In this document: positions 8,420 through 17,592 of the stretch, piece by piece | How positions within the stretch are numbered: the stretch's first letter is position 1 | Layout of the letters: each line of letters begins with the position of its first letter | DNA from: Verrucomicrobiaceae bacterium | Lineage (GTDB): Bacteria; Verrucomicrobiota; Verrucomicrobiia; Verrucomicrobiales; Verrucomicrobiaceae | Direction: 5' to 3' | NCBI GenBank assembly: GCA_016795485.1 | Contig: JAEUHM010000054.1 | Span: 1 to 64,000 of the forward strand | DNA: 64,000 nucleotides | Notes under the pieces: model-generated | What the model was told of the DNA's origin: nothing | What the model saw: the letters and a program-made list of their open reading frames with translations, nothing else | The model's database searches: none | Position numbers and translations under genes: made by a program

Positions 8420-11053
8420 TCACTCGATGATACCGATCATCACGCTCTTGTTGCTGAACGCGAGTTGCACGGCCACTCGATTGCCACCAATAGCGCCGCC
8501 GAGACCACGACTGCCGATGCCAGCGCTCTCGGTTGGCAGCAGCATCTTGATCGAACTGAGCGCTGAGGTGCTGCCGAACAAGCCCTGGTAGCTGCCTTTG
8601 CGCAAGGCCATGCGTGGACGCAGCAGTTCCTCTTGTCCAGGTGCAGGGGCGATGTCTGCATCTCCGACAAACAGCGCTTGGTTGGAGGACGAAACCGCAC
8701 CGCTGAGAGAGGCGATGATGGCGTAGGTGGCATTCACTTCATCCACATCAATCTGGCTGATGCTGCCGATCTTTGTGCCCTGCCCATCAGGCGCGTAGTC
8801 GCCCTCGCGCATCATCACATGCAAACTGCCGTCTGGGAGAGCAAGGAAGAGCGCGCAGTCGTTGCTGCTCTTCACGCCGGTGCCCTTGAGCTTGGCAAGG
8901 AAAAGCACACGATCTGTGGGCAGCATCCAGGCGCGGATGAAGCTGGAGAACATCACGCCCGTATCGAGACCGGTGACCTGAGTTCCTTTTTGCGCCACAA
9001 GACCGAGCGATGCACCACGATTGGCCCAAATGCCTTCGTTGGTCGTGCTGCTGACACCGCTGAGTGATGCGCGGATGATGGGTTGGTTCAGCGCATTGCT
9101 CCCTTCACCAATGAAGCTACTAAAGAAGCCGGTGGTGCCGGGTGCGGCATCGCCTTTGCGTGCTACCACGAAATCGGGTCCTGCGGTGCTCAGGCGCACG
9201 ACCGCAGCGTTCTGTGATGTGTCCCCGGTGAGCGAAGCGGACACCAGCGCATCACTGCCAGTCATGCTCACGCGATTGGTGACTTGTCCGTAGTTGATGA
9301 GAGCGAATGGGCTGGCCGCGCCTTCACGGACGCTGTCGGCCACCACATTGGAAGCGATGTTGTGAAGAATCACCGCACTGTCTGCTGTGCTGTCCGCAGT
9401 CAGTGACGAGAAGACCGAGACGAGTTCATCCGTGGTGCTGCTGGCTTGTGCGCCGAGGGACTGGATCACCTGACCGGTGAAGCCACCCGCGTTCAGGGTG
9501 TTGCTCTCTTGAAGCAGGATCGTGATGCTGCTGCCATTCTCACCCACCAGCATCATGTCATTGGCGCTGGTGATCAGGCTGCCTTTGAGCTTCATCTGAA
9601 AGGCTGCACGGCCTGCGTGCTGGAGTTGTGGATAGGAGAATGCGGTGGCGTATTCATCTCCATCCAGCGCGAGACCGGTGCGCAAGACTTGATCGTGAGT
9701 GCCTGACAGTGTGCTGTGAAGGGCGATGTTTTTCCCTCCAGTCGTGCCTGAGCCAGAAAGCTTCGATTGGGCGAGCGTCTCCCCATCAGCATTGATCTGG
9801 AGAGCATTGAAACTGCTGAACACCGCCTCACCAACGTCGGTGACATAATCGCTTTTCTTCGCGAGCACCTGAAGCGGCAGAGGTGCGGAGAAGCCGGTGA
9901 AGAGATAGCACGCGCCAGAAGCAAAAGACCCGTCATCTTGGACACCATGACCACCCACGGAGAAGCTGCCGCCTGCAAACGCAACCGACTTCCCAATCCG
10001 CTGGTTGGCATGTGGATCGCTGACAGTGATCTTGTGCACCTGCCCGCCCGTCATCCAATCAAATAGGTAAGCGGAACCCTGGTTGCTGTAGCCATTATCA
10101 TCTTCGTGACAGCCCACCAACGCCAGCCGACCACTCACAGCAAGGGAGTTACCAAACTCCGATGCCGCAGTTGCATCCACTGCCTGAAAAGCGGCCGTCT
10201 GAACACCGGTGCGAAGGTCAAACACAAACACGGCACCCGTTCCTGAAACCTGACTGGGCGCACCCGCAAGTCCGTGATGGCCGCTCATAGCTACCGAGGT
10301 TCCGAGCGCCGCACTTGCCAGGCTGAAACTGCTGCTGGCTAGTAAGCGATGAAGCTTGGTGCCGGAACTGATGTCATAAACATAGACAGCACCCGAGTTG
10401 GTTGCCGGACTATCCACACCTGGGGCACCAATCAGGGCGAGGCAACCGTTCAACGCTAGACTCTGTCCAAACTGATCCCCATCCACCGCATCGTCTGCGG
10501 TGAGCTTCCGGATCTCTATTCCCGTGGTAGCATCGAACACATACACGGCACCACGCTGGTTGTTGGGATTGGTTGTCCCCACCAGAACCCGGTCACCGTG
10601 GACGGCGGTGGAACGTCCGAACAGATCTCCTGCCACCGAGTCGGAGCCGGTCAACTTGAACAACTGTTTGCCCGTCGAAACATCAAAAACATAAGCTGCA
10701 CCTGCTTGTGCGCCGAGGCTGTCCTCGAAGTAAGCTCCCACTACCGCCAGATTGCCACTCAAGGCCACACTGATACCGAACTGATCGCCGCTTTCTGCAT
10801 CCGTTGCGAAGATCTGGCGCAGGAGTTTCCCAGACTTGGGTTCATAGACGTTTACCGCACCGGCACCCGCTGCTTTGCTACTGTTTCCGGGTTCACCCAC
10901 AAGCAGCCATTTTTCGTTCCCGGCTAATGCCCAACCCATGGAGCCACCCTGGGAACCAGAGGGAGAACGGAGTTTCAAGATCGTCGGACTGATGGCAGTG
11001 GCCGTGGTCGATACAGCGAGCACGGATGCAAGAGCAAGAAGGAGTGTTTTCAT
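8420..11053 (-). CDS. Secreted FG-GAP/beta-propeller protein with DUF7453-like C-terminal half (paralog 1)
   Basis: An 877-residue exported protein. Start at the ATG at 11053 gives the signal peptide MKTLLLALASVLAVSTTATA. Residues about 30-370 are roughly seven blades of the type VAVHGDRVLVGTTNP ... GAVYVFDATTG, i.e. an integrin-like FG-GAP propeller. The second half has repeated motifs such as LVGENGSSITILLQ, ARKGDAAPGTTG and MMREGDYAPDGQG, which resemble the DUF7453 (choice-of-anchor-like) repeats. Two paralogs lie at 11182-13848 and 17593-20121. A candidate ECF promoter is 27 bp upstream of the start and a terminator separates it from the upstream paralog. Function is unknown; surface binding or matrix roles are plausible for such propellers. 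Confidence 0.85.
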   Translation of the reverse strand: MKTLLLALASVLAVSTTATAISPTILKLRSPSGSQGGSMGWALAGNEKWLLVGEPGNSSKAAGAGAVNVYEPKSGKLLRQIFATDAESGDQFGISVALSGNLAVVGAYFEDSLGAQAGAAYVFDVSTGKQLFKLTGSDSVAGDLFGRSTAVHGDRVLVGTTNPNNQRGAVYVFDATTGIEIRKLTADDAVDGDQFGQSLALNGCLALIGAPGVDSPATNSGAVYVYDISSGTKLHRLLASSSFSLASAALGTSVAMSGHHGLAGAPSQVSGTGAVFVFDLRTGVQTAAFQAVDATAASEFGNSLAVSGRLALVGCHEDDNGYSNQGSAYLFDWMTGGQVHKITVSDPHANQRIGKSVAFAGGSFSVGGHGVQDDGSFASGACYLFTGFSAPLPLQVLAKKSDYVTDVGEAVFSSFNALQINADGETLAQSKLSGSGTTGGKNIALHSTLSGTHDQVLRTGLALDGDEYATAFSYPQLQHAGRAAFQMKLKGSLITSANDMMLVGENGSSITILLQESNTLNAGGFTGQVIQSLGAQASSTTDELVSVFSSLTADSTADSAVILHNIASNVVADSVREGAASPFALINYGQVTNRVSMTGSDALVSASLTGDTSQNAAVVRLSTAGPDFVVARKGDAAPGTTGFFSSFIGEGSNALNQPIIRASLSGVSSTTNEGIWANRGASLGLVAQKGTQVTGLDTGVMFSSFIRAWMLPTDRVLFLAKLKGTGVKSSNDCALFLALPDGSLHVMMREGDYAPDGQGTKIGSISQIDVDEVNATYAIIASLSGAVSSSNQALFVGDADIAPAPGQEELLRPRMALRKGSYQGLFGSTSALSSIKMLLPTESAGIGSRGLGGAIGGNRVAVQLAFSNKSVMIGIIE

Positions 11054-11079
11054 GAATGCGGAATGGGTTGCGTGCGGGA

Positions 11080-11106
11080 ATGCACGGTTTTTCCGCAAGC
11101 GTTACA
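11080..11106 (-). promoter_or_regulatory. Candidate ECF promoter TGTAA-N11-AAACCG upstream of paralog 1
   Basis: On the minus strand TGTAA (bases 11106-11102) is followed after exactly 11 bp by AAACCG (11090-11085) and then TGCAT. The same motif with the same spacing occurs before two other secreted-protein genes (14641-14662 and 29597-29618). TGTAAC with a CGT element 14 bp further on resembles ECF-type -35/-10 elements. The motif ends about 27 bp before the ATG. Promoter activity is inferred. Confidence 0.5.
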
Positions 11107-11115
11107 GCCCTGGGC

Positions 11116-11150
11116 AAAAAAAATCCGACACCCTTGTTTTCGGGTGTCGG
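11116..11150 (-). terminator. Rho-independent terminator after paralog 2
   Basis: On the minus strand CCGACACCC pairs with GGGTGTCGG around a 7-8 nt loop, directly followed by a run of eight T. It lies about 30 bp after the stop of the gene at 11182-13848 and so separates it from the gene at 8420-11053. Confidence 0.88.
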
Positions 11151-11181
11151 AGCAGAGTTGCGATCGGTCTTGCTGCGGTGC

Positions 11182-13848
11182 TCAGTCCAACTGCATTTCC
11201 ACGGCCTGAGTTCCCCCGGTGGAGAACTTGAGGATCAATGCGGCCCGTCCGTCATCTCCGACAGCGGTGGGCAGTCCTTTTTCAGATGCGCCAGTGACAT
11301 CGCTGGATCGCACGCCGAACGCCATGCTGGTAATCTTCGCCTGATTGCCAAACTCAGTGCGGAACAAGCTGCCTTTTCTCATTTCCAAGACGGGTCTTCT
11401 CTGAACGGCACGTCCCAGTGGCGCATCTACGAGATTCCCGATAAACAAAGCTTGATCCTGACCAGCTACTGCCCCCGTCAGCGAGGCGATGACATAGTAA
11501 TGCCGATCTTCGGAGTCCACCTCTACCGATTGGATCACACCGATTCGGCTGCCATCACATCCAGAAGCTGTCCCGCCTTCTTGGAGGAGGATGGTAAAGT
11601 TGTTGGCGGCTTCATTTGCAAGGATCAATGCTACGTCATTCGAAGGAGTTGTGCGAGGGCCCTTGAGTTGAACGAGAGCCACTACCTGCTTCTCGTTCAC
11701 TGACCAAAAACGCAAAACCTTGGCGAGAACAGTGCCTGGAAAGACTGGCAAAGTCCCAATCGCCTCACCTTTCTGGAGAACGTTCTCTAGACTCCCGAAC
11801 CGATTAGATATCAACATCTCATTGTTAGCTTCAGTGATGGTGCTACCCGAGACCTTTGCACGAAACACCACCTTATCATCGCCCGAGACTGCCTCTCCCA
11901 AAAACCGGTCTATCTGCGCACCATCCACCGTGTCCCCCTGGCCCGCCATCTGTGCGCCCACAACTGAAGGCCCTGGGTCAAAAGTGCCGATAAACAATCC
12001 TTCTCGGATGGTCGTACTCTGCACGGCTGCGTGATAGACATAGAGCTTGTTCGCAAATGCCACACGTGGGCTGATCTGACCCAGCCGAGTCGGTCCGCCC
12101 GTTCCTGGCAATAGCATATTCTCTTGGTCCGCAGCATCCAGGGCCTGATTGATATCTGGCACCAACACAACGCTGTCGTTGATTGCGCTCACTCCATTTG
12201 AACCCACCCTGAACTTGCCTGCCATCGCAAATCGATCACCCACGGTGTCCGTCGACTGCACCACCTGAGAAATAGCAGCCAGTGTGCCCACACCAGACCC
12301 ACCGAACGAAGTCGTGTTGAAGGTAAATCCCAGACGAACAAGCGTGAAGGTTAGTGGACCATCCTTCAGCAAGATGGCATCAGCGGAACTGGATGTAACA
12401 TTTGGTACTTTGAACGAAGCTGGCATGAGAGCCATGCCCGAGTTATTGGCCAGTGGTACGCCAAACCCCTTCACAAACAGCTGTACGGTGGGTACGAGAG
12501 ATAAGTTGGAGGTAGTCAAAGTGGTAGGCTGTAGACTAGTAGTAAACCGATCCCACACCCCGCTTACTCTGCCTGCCACGGCGCGAAAAAGGATGTCCTC
12601 CTCATCATCGGCCCCAAGAACGGCAGCGGTCACCTGACCAAACTTAGCCGCACCCGCTCCTGGAGCGGCATCACCGACCCGTAGACCTAGTCCCAGCGTC
12701 CCATAGATCGGAGGCAACACTTTGCTGAAGCGATAGACAACCGCATTGCCGCCAGGATCTGCCGAAGCGAAGACTGACGAGTTGCCGCCGATGGCTACTG
12801 TGCTGCCGATTTTATCATCGGGTGTCCCATCCGAAGTCACAATCGCCAACGGTTCCAGCCCATCACGATCAAAGACAAACATCCTGCCAGAACCACCACT
12901 ATTCTCCTCAGGCTGGCCCACCAAAAGCATGTTCTCACGCACTGCCATGCCGAAGCCGAACTGCGCACCGAAGCCAATCACCGGAGAAAGGATGCTCCTA
13001 ACTAAGTTCCCGGTCACCATATCATAAATGTTCACCGCACCAGCTTGAGTCACCGCATCCGGTCGGCTGGCAAAGACCCGCCCACACGCAAGCGCCACTC
13101 GAAAACCAAGACGATCTCCCGCACTGGCAGACGTCGTAATCTTGAGGAGTTGCGCATTGCCTTGTCGGTCAAACAAATGCACAGAGCCACGCGAGCTGGC
13201 TTCGTCCGGCGCACCGACCACTAAAAACGTGCCGTCCGTATCCACTGAAGTACCAAATCCGCTGCCTGCTACCCTCGGAGCAGCCACACTCTTGAAAAGC
13301 TCCTCTGAACTCGCAGCTAAGCCCTGAATCGAGTAAACATGGACTGACCCCAGCCCGCTGTCATCTCCCGGCACACCTACCACCACCGAGTCACCCGCTA
13401 TCGCAACGGCCGCGCCCAGTCTGTCACCATCGGATGGTGAGCTGGATACCATTTGCTCAACTTCACGGCCCGTCACTGCGTCAAAGAGATAGGCCTTTCC
13501 ACGGCCTGAGTCCTTGCCCGGCGCACCAACAACAATACGATTCCCGCTCACTGCCACGGCTGAGCCGAACGAGTCACCAGCAGCACCATCACTGGCCAGC
13601 AGTTTCCGTTTCAGGGCACCCGTGTTGGCGTCAAAGAGATAGGCCGCTCCCGCATTACTTCCTTTCTCACTATTACCCGTTTCTCCCACCACCAGCCAGC
13701 GATCCGATCCAGCCATCGCAAGACCAAAGGAATCGTCGAACGTGTTCCCATCCTTCCGAGAAGAGAAGAGCTTGGATTCCACCGGATCCAATGCATGGAC
13801 CTGGAGTGTCGCACCAAGAAACACCAATGAGAAAAGGATAGGTTTCAT
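11182..13848 (-). CDS. Secreted FG-GAP/beta-propeller protein with DUF7453-like C-terminal half (paralog 2)
   Basis: An 888-residue exported protein with the same order of parts as paralog 1. The ATG at 13848 gives the signal peptide MKPILFSLVFLGATLQVHA; the longer frame to 13905 has no leader character. N-terminal blades repeat the pattern DRWLVVGETGNS ... GAAYLFDANTG (about seven). The C-terminal half has LRVGDAAPGAGAAKFGQVTA, MLLPGTGGPTRLGQI and NFTILLQEGGTASG. The last about 90 residues (DQALFIGN ... LEMRKGSLF) align well with the end of paralog 1 (NQALFVGD ... MALRKGSYQ). It ends at a strong terminator. No copy of the TGTAA-N11-AAACCG motif is seen in the 97 bp before its start. Confidence 0.85.
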   Translation of the reverse strand: MKPILFSLVFLGATLQVHALDPVESKLFSSRKDGNTFDDSFGLAMAGSDRWLVVGETGNSEKGSNAGAAYLFDANTGALKRKLLASDGAAGDSFGSAVAVSGNRIVVGAPGKDSGRGKAYLFDAVTGREVEQMVSSSPSDGDRLGAAVAIAGDSVVVGVPGDDSGLGSVHVYSIQGLAASSEELFKSVAAPRVAGSGFGTSVDTDGTFLVVGAPDEASSRGSVHLFDRQGNAQLLKITTSASAGDRLGFRVALACGRVFASRPDAVTQAGAVNIYDMVTGNLVRSILSPVIGFGAQFGFGMAVRENMLLVGQPEENSGGSGRMFVFDRDGLEPLAIVTSDGTPDDKIGSTVAIGGNSSVFASADPGGNAVVYRFSKVLPPIYGTLGLGLRVGDAAPGAGAAKFGQVTAAVLGADDEEDILFRAVAGRVSGVWDRFTTSLQPTTLTTSNLSLVPTVQLFVKGFGVPLANNSGMALMPASFKVPNVTSSSADAILLKDGPLTFTLVRLGFTFNTTSFGGSGVGTLAAISQVVQSTDTVGDRFAMAGKFRVGSNGVSAINDSVVLVPDINQALDAADQENMLLPGTGGPTRLGQISPRVAFANKLYVYHAAVQSTTIREGLFIGTFDPGPSVVGAQMAGQGDTVDGAQIDRFLGEAVSGDDKVVFRAKVSGSTITEANNEMLISNRFGSLENVLQKGEAIGTLPVFPGTVLAKVLRFWSVNEKQVVALVQLKGPRTTPSNDVALILANEAANNFTILLQEGGTASGCDGSRIGVIQSVEVDSEDRHYYVIASLTGAVAGQDQALFIGNLVDAPLGRAVQRRPVLEMRKGSLFRTEFGNQAKITSMAFGVRSSDVTGASEKGLPTAVGDDGRAALILKFSTGGTQAVEMQLD

Positions 13849-13893
13849 GACGCAGATGATACCCATTTCGTAGCAGCGGTGCAACGCATCAAA

Positions 13894-13921
13894 CCCGGCA
13901 CCCACTTTCGTAGATGCCGGG
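13894..13921 (-). terminator. Hairpin between the small secreted-protein gene and paralog 2
   Basis: CCCGGCA (13894-13900) and TGCCGGG (13915-13921) form a 7-bp stem with a 14-nt loop, 24 bp after the stop of the gene at 13946-14569. There is no T-run, so termination is uncertain. Confidence 0.4.
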
Positions 13922-13945
13922 CGTGCTCATCCGAGTGCAATGCGA

Positions 13946-14569
13946 TCAGTCGTCGGCAATATCAGGATTGTGATCCTGAGAGTCGCCAGCGAGATGAAGG
14001 CTCTGGCCGAGCATGATGGAGGGATTGTGCGGCACTAGGGGCTGCAGGTTGTCACTTCCCGGACCACCGAGAATGATGCTGTTGGCAGCGCCTTTGGTGC
14101 CTGCGCTGTTTTGATCAAGGTTAACGCCGTCATCAGGGTCACCCGTCAGGTCATCCAAGCCATCGTCCCCATCCAGGCCAACGACGACTCCCGTCAGCAA
14201 AAGCCAGTCCATGTAGCCACGAAGTGCATCTGCTTCAGGACCTTGGGCATGAAGCGCATCGCGAAGAGCGGGCACTTGCATCAGTTCACGCAGCAGAAGC
14301 GGCTTGTCGTCCGATGAGGCGCCGATGAGCTCATTGAGCTGCTTTTTGGCCTGGGTGAAATCGATCGTCGCACTGGGCTTGGTCTTTGCCGGAGTCGGAG
14401 CAGTCGCGCCCAATGGATCGGTAGCCAGACCGCCTCCGATCGCACCACCAGGGGCGAGCACGGGATGCAGCGGTGCGACCGGTGCGTTGCTGAGAGGGTC
14501 GGTAATGAGTCCTGCCTGAGCCGTGACTGACAGGGCAAGAACGAGAAGAAGAGAAGACGTGAGTTTCAT
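13946..14569 (-). CDS. Small secreted protein of unknown function
   Basis: A 207-residue exported protein. The ATG at 14569 gives the signal peptide MKLTSSLLLVLALSVTAQAG. The body is Pro/Ala-rich at first (ITDPLSNAPVAPLHPVLAPG), then has one helical patch (IDFTQAKKQLNELIGASSDD) and an acidic Asp/Gly-rich stretch (GLDGDDGLDDLTGDPDDG) that could bind calcium. I recognise no family. It heads a minus-strand series with the two FG-GAP-like genes and has its own candidate ECF promoter 72 bp upstream. Its co-location suggests a shared surface or extracellular role, but this is inference. Confidence 0.65.
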   Translation of the reverse strand: MKLTSSLLLVLALSVTAQAGLITDPLSNAPVAPLHPVLAPGGAIGGGLATDPLGATAPTPAKTKPSATIDFTQAKKQLNELIGASSDDKPLLLRELMQVPALRDALHAQGPEADALRGYMDWLLLTGVVVGLDGDDGLDDLTGDPDDGVNLDQNSAGTKGAANSIILGGPGSDNLQPLVPHNPSIMLGQSLHLAGDSQDHNPDIADD

Positions 14570-14640
14570 AGGAATAGATGTTGGAGTTGCCGCATCGACT
14601 GGCGATAAGCCGCCAGCAGTTGCTTCGGGTGGGGAATGCA

Positions 14641-14662
14641 CGGTTTTCACCGGAGCGTTACA
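14641..14662 (-). promoter_or_regulatory. Candidate ECF promoter TGTAA-N11-AAACCG
   Basis: TGTAA (14662-14658) and AAACCG (14646-14641) on the minus strand, 11 bp apart, followed by TGCATTCCC exactly as in the copy at 11080-11106. Similarity between these two copies extends over about 30 bp although the genes they precede are unrelated in sequence. Confidence 0.5.
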
Positions 14663-14787
14663 GGTGTGAGAGAAGTTTTTTCACTTTGGGCAAAATCGAC
14701 GTCTCTGAATGTGGCTTGGCTGAGCCTTGAAAAGTTCACCTGCTTACTCGACATCCCTTGAGCTACTCGTCACATTGGCGGCCCTCC

Positions 14788-15702
14788 ATGGAGTTCACCG
14801 GCCCACTTCTCTTCGATCCCATCTACCAGACCCGCGTCTGGGGTGGGGATTTGCTTGAGTCAGAGCTCGGTCGAACACTTCCTGCTGAGATTCAGCGTCC
14901 CGTTGGTGAATCTTGGGAACTCGTCGACCGCCCGGAGTGTTCCAGTGTTGTGGCAAACGGTCCAGCACGAGGAAAGACGCTCACGGAGTTGTGGGCAGGG
15001 TATCGCGTGCAAGTCTTTGGCCCCAACGCGCTCAACTGTGGGCGCGGACGCTTTCCGCTGCTCATCAAGGTGCTAGATTGCGGTGATGATCTGTCCATCC
15101 AGGTGCATCCACCCGAGGCACAAGCCGAACAACTAGGTGGCGAACCCAAAAGCGAGATGTGGTACGTCCTTGGAGCCAAACCAGGTGCCCGTATCATCGC
15201 TGGCCTAAAGCCAAACGTCACCGCAGAGGATTTCCGCTCCGCTTTGAGCCAAGGTAGCGTGGCTGCGTGCATCCACGAGGTCCATCCACGCACTGGCGAC
15301 TGCATGATGGTCCCGTCTGGCCGACTTCATGCCCTTGGGGCCGGTCTTCTCGTCTTTGAAGTCCAGCAAAACAGCGATACCACCTATCGCGTCTACGACT
15401 GGGATCGCCTCGGCCTTGATGGCAAGCCTCGGGAAACCCATGTCGAGCAATCTCTAACGTGTATTGATTTCAACGACGTCGAGCCCGCGCTAAATCATGC
15501 GGAGGTGGATCAAGTCGTAGCCGAGTGCGACTTTTTCCGTGTCACGCGCTCCCGCACAGGACATCCGCGCATCCTCATGGCCCTAGAGACTACGCAATGG
15601 GGAGGCACAAGCATTGATCGTGGTCGTGTCGCCATCTGGCCTGCTAGTCTGCCACCTCAGCAGCCTCAGGGCGAGTGGCTTGAGATTGAAGTCCCTTGGT
15701 AG
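14788..15702 (+). CDS. manA: Mannose-6-phosphate isomerase, class I
   Basis: A 304-residue zinc enzyme interconverting mannose-6-P and fructose-6-P. Visible features are the opening LLFDPIYQTRVWGG, the zinc-site strand LSIQVHPPEAQAEQLGGEPK with KSEMWYVL just after, and the late GRLHALGAGLLVFEVQQNSD with YRVYDWDR. The length fits the short bacterial (Bacillus-like) class. The ATG at 14788 is used rather than a TTG at 14758. It is followed after only 10 bp by menA, so the three plus-strand genes probably form one transcript even though their pathways differ. Confidence 0.9.
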   Translation: MEFTGPLLFDPIYQTRVWGGDLLESELGRTLPAEIQRPVGESWELVDRPECSSVVANGPARGKTLTELWAGYRVQVFGPNALNCGRGRFPLLIKVLDCGDDLSIQVHPPEAQAEQLGGEPKSEMWYVLGAKPGARIIAGLKPNVTAEDFRSALSQGSVAACIHEVHPRTGDCMMVPSGRLHALGAGLLVFEVQQNSDTTYRVYDWDRLGLDGKPRETHVEQSLTCIDFNDVEPALNHAEVDQVVAECDFFRVTRSRTGHPRILMALETTQWGGTSIDRGRVAIWPASLPPQQPQGEWLEIEVPW

Positions 15703-15712
15703 ACTCTTTGCC

Positions 15713-16564
15713 ATGGCCACCGCAGCAGACTGGATCCACGCCGCCCGTCCAAAAACCCTTGGAGCCGCCGTTGCACCCGTCATCGTAGGCACCGCCCTGG
15801 GTTGGAAGTTACAACATCAATGGCATCCACTGCTCGCGGTATGCACTTTGTTGTCATGCGCGGCTCTGCAAGTGGCTACCAATTGGTTCAATGATGCCCT
15901 AGACGCTGTCAAAGGCGCAGACACCGCCGCGCGCCTTGGACCTCGCCGCATTACAGCTAGCGGCATCGTCTCGGTCCGCAGCGTTATGCTCGCTGCGGTG
16001 GCCATGTTAGGCGTTGCCACTGTGCTCTCCGTGCCTCTCATTCATGCTCGCGGCTGGCCCATCATCGCCATTGGTATTCCATCGCTCTACTTTTGCTTCG
16101 GCTACACAGGAGGGCCATGGCCACTCGCTTATCGCGGTCTAGGGGAGCTATTCGTATTACTGTTCTTTGGCCTGATTGCCGTAACGGGCTCCACTTTTGT
16201 GCAAACCGGCGCTTGGCACACAGAAGCACTCATCGCTGGCTTCCAGGTCGGCTGCCTGTCCACTGTCCTCATCGCCATCAACAATCTCCGGGATCGCGCC
16301 GAAGACGCCACCACGGGCAAGCGCACCCTTGCGGTTCGCTTCGGAGATCAGTTCGCACGGATCGAGATCGTGCTTCTCACCATCTTGGCTTATGCCCTTG
16401 CCCCCAGCATCTGGACCCTCCCTGCCCTCCTGCTCGGCATCGTCGTGTTCGTCAAAGTCATGCGGGGAGCCCACGGAGAGGCCCTCAACAAGTTGTTAGC
16501 CGCATCCGGCGGCCAACTTGTGCTTTTCTCCATCCTTTACGCCCTCGGCTGCATTTTCTCATGA
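15713..16564 (+). CDS. menA: 1,4-dihydroxy-2-naphthoate polyprenyltransferase
   Basis: A 283-residue membrane prenyltransferase of the UbiA superfamily that attaches the isoprenoid tail in menaquinone synthesis. It opens with WIHAARPKTLGAAVAPVIVG, typical of MenA. The Asp-rich motif NWFNDALDAVKGADT binds prenyl diphosphate and Mg. A second Asp-containing motif, NNLRDRAEDATTGKRT, is also typical. About eight hydrophobic segments are present. Start at 15713; the frame further upstream overlaps manA. The last codons overlap the start of menC (ATGA), indicating translational coupling. Confidence 0.92.
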   Translation: MATAADWIHAARPKTLGAAVAPVIVGTALGWKLQHQWHPLLAVCTLLSCAALQVATNWFNDALDAVKGADTAARLGPRRITASGIVSVRSVMLAAVAMLGVATVLSVPLIHARGWPIIAIGIPSLYFCFGYTGGPWPLAYRGLGELFVLLFFGLIAVTGSTFVQTGAWHTEALIAGFQVGCLSTVLIAINNLRDRAEDATTGKRTLAVRFGDQFARIEIVLLTILAYALAPSIWTLPALLLGIVVFVKVMRGAHGEALNKLLAASGGQLVLFSILYALGCIFS

Positions 16565-17526
16565 CTGACGAGATTTGGGTGCACCGCTATGTCCTGCGCG
16601 CTGGAGCAGCACTTAACTCTGCTTCCACACGTATTGAGTTCCCTGGTGCCCTGCTCCGGGTAGGAGACGGATTTGCCGCACTCCATCCTTGGCCAGAGTT
16701 TGGCGATGCACCACTCAACGAACAACTCCGCATCCTTGCAGACGGTGGCACCACCCCACTGTTGGATCGCACACTCCATGCAGCCGCAGTAGACGGCGAG
16801 GCACGCCGGGCCGGCGTCAGTCTCTTTGCAGGGCTCAGTGTTCCGCCCAGTCACTACTCCTGGAGCTTTGCCTTGCCCACCCGCCCACAGATTGAGTTCA
16901 TTCAGAGCAAAGAGTTCCGTGCTGTGAAGATCAAAGGCTTCAACAACTACGGCGAGACCACGCGTTTCCTCGATGCCACTGCCAAGGCATGCCCTAACTT
17001 ACGTCTGCGGGCCGATTTCAATGGCTGCTTAGAGCCGGCTGGCTTTCGTAAGTTCGTCGAGTTCATGCCTCTTCGCATGTATCGGCAGATGGACCTCATT
17101 GAAGACCCCACACCATACGATCCCGCACTCTGGGAAAGCGTTCGCAATCACTGGAACGTGCGCCTAGCCCTCGATAAGGGTTGGCAGAACGGCAACGGTG
17201 GTTTCGACGTCGTCGTGGTCAAACCCGCCCGCCGAGACTGGCGCGCCGTGGCAGCACGTCATCCCGGAGTGCCCTTGCTGCTTACCTCCGCCATGGATCA
17301 TCCCCTCGGTCAAGCCTGGGCCGCCTACGAGTCAGCTCTCGCCTGGCAGGAACTTGGAGACAACCTTGAGCTCGGAGGCTTGATCACCCAGCACCTTTTC
17401 CAAAAGGACGCCTTCAGCGACAAACTTGGCGTTGATCAAGGCGGCACCCTCACCGTAGACGCCCAAGGTACCGGCCTTGGCTTCAACGAAGAACTGCAAA
17501 CCCTTCCCTGGGAACGCCTGCGTTAG
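16561..17526 (+). CDS. menC: o-succinylbenzoate synthase
   Basis: A 321-residue enolase-superfamily enzyme that dehydrates SHCHC to o-succinylbenzoate in menaquinone synthesis. The catalytic residues are visible in order: KIKGF (Lys pair), RADFNG (metal Asp), LIEDP (metal Glu), LALDKGW (metal Asp) and VVVKPA (second catalytic Lys). The start at 16561 overlaps the stop of menA by 4 bp; a much longer open frame exists upstream but lies inside menA. The other men genes are not in the window. It ends 66 bp before a convergent gene. Confidence 0.9.
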   Translation: MTDEIWVHRYVLRAGAALNSASTRIEFPGALLRVGDGFAALHPWPEFGDAPLNEQLRILADGGTTPLLDRTLHAAAVDGEARRAGVSLFAGLSVPPSHYSWSFALPTRPQIEFIQSKEFRAVKIKGFNNYGETTRFLDATAKACPNLRLRADFNGCLEPAGFRKFVEFMPLRMYRQMDLIEDPTPYDPALWESVRNHWNVRLALDKGWQNGNGGFDVVVVKPARRDWRAVAARHPGVPLLLTSAMDHPLGQAWAAYESALAWQELGDNLELGGLITQHLFQKDAFSDKLGVDQGGTLTVDAQGTGLGFNEELQTLPWERLR

Positions 17527-17592
17527 ACTGGAACAGCTTGGTATTGCCTCAAGCTGTGACGGCAACCAACCTCACTCTTTGTTCCGAACATC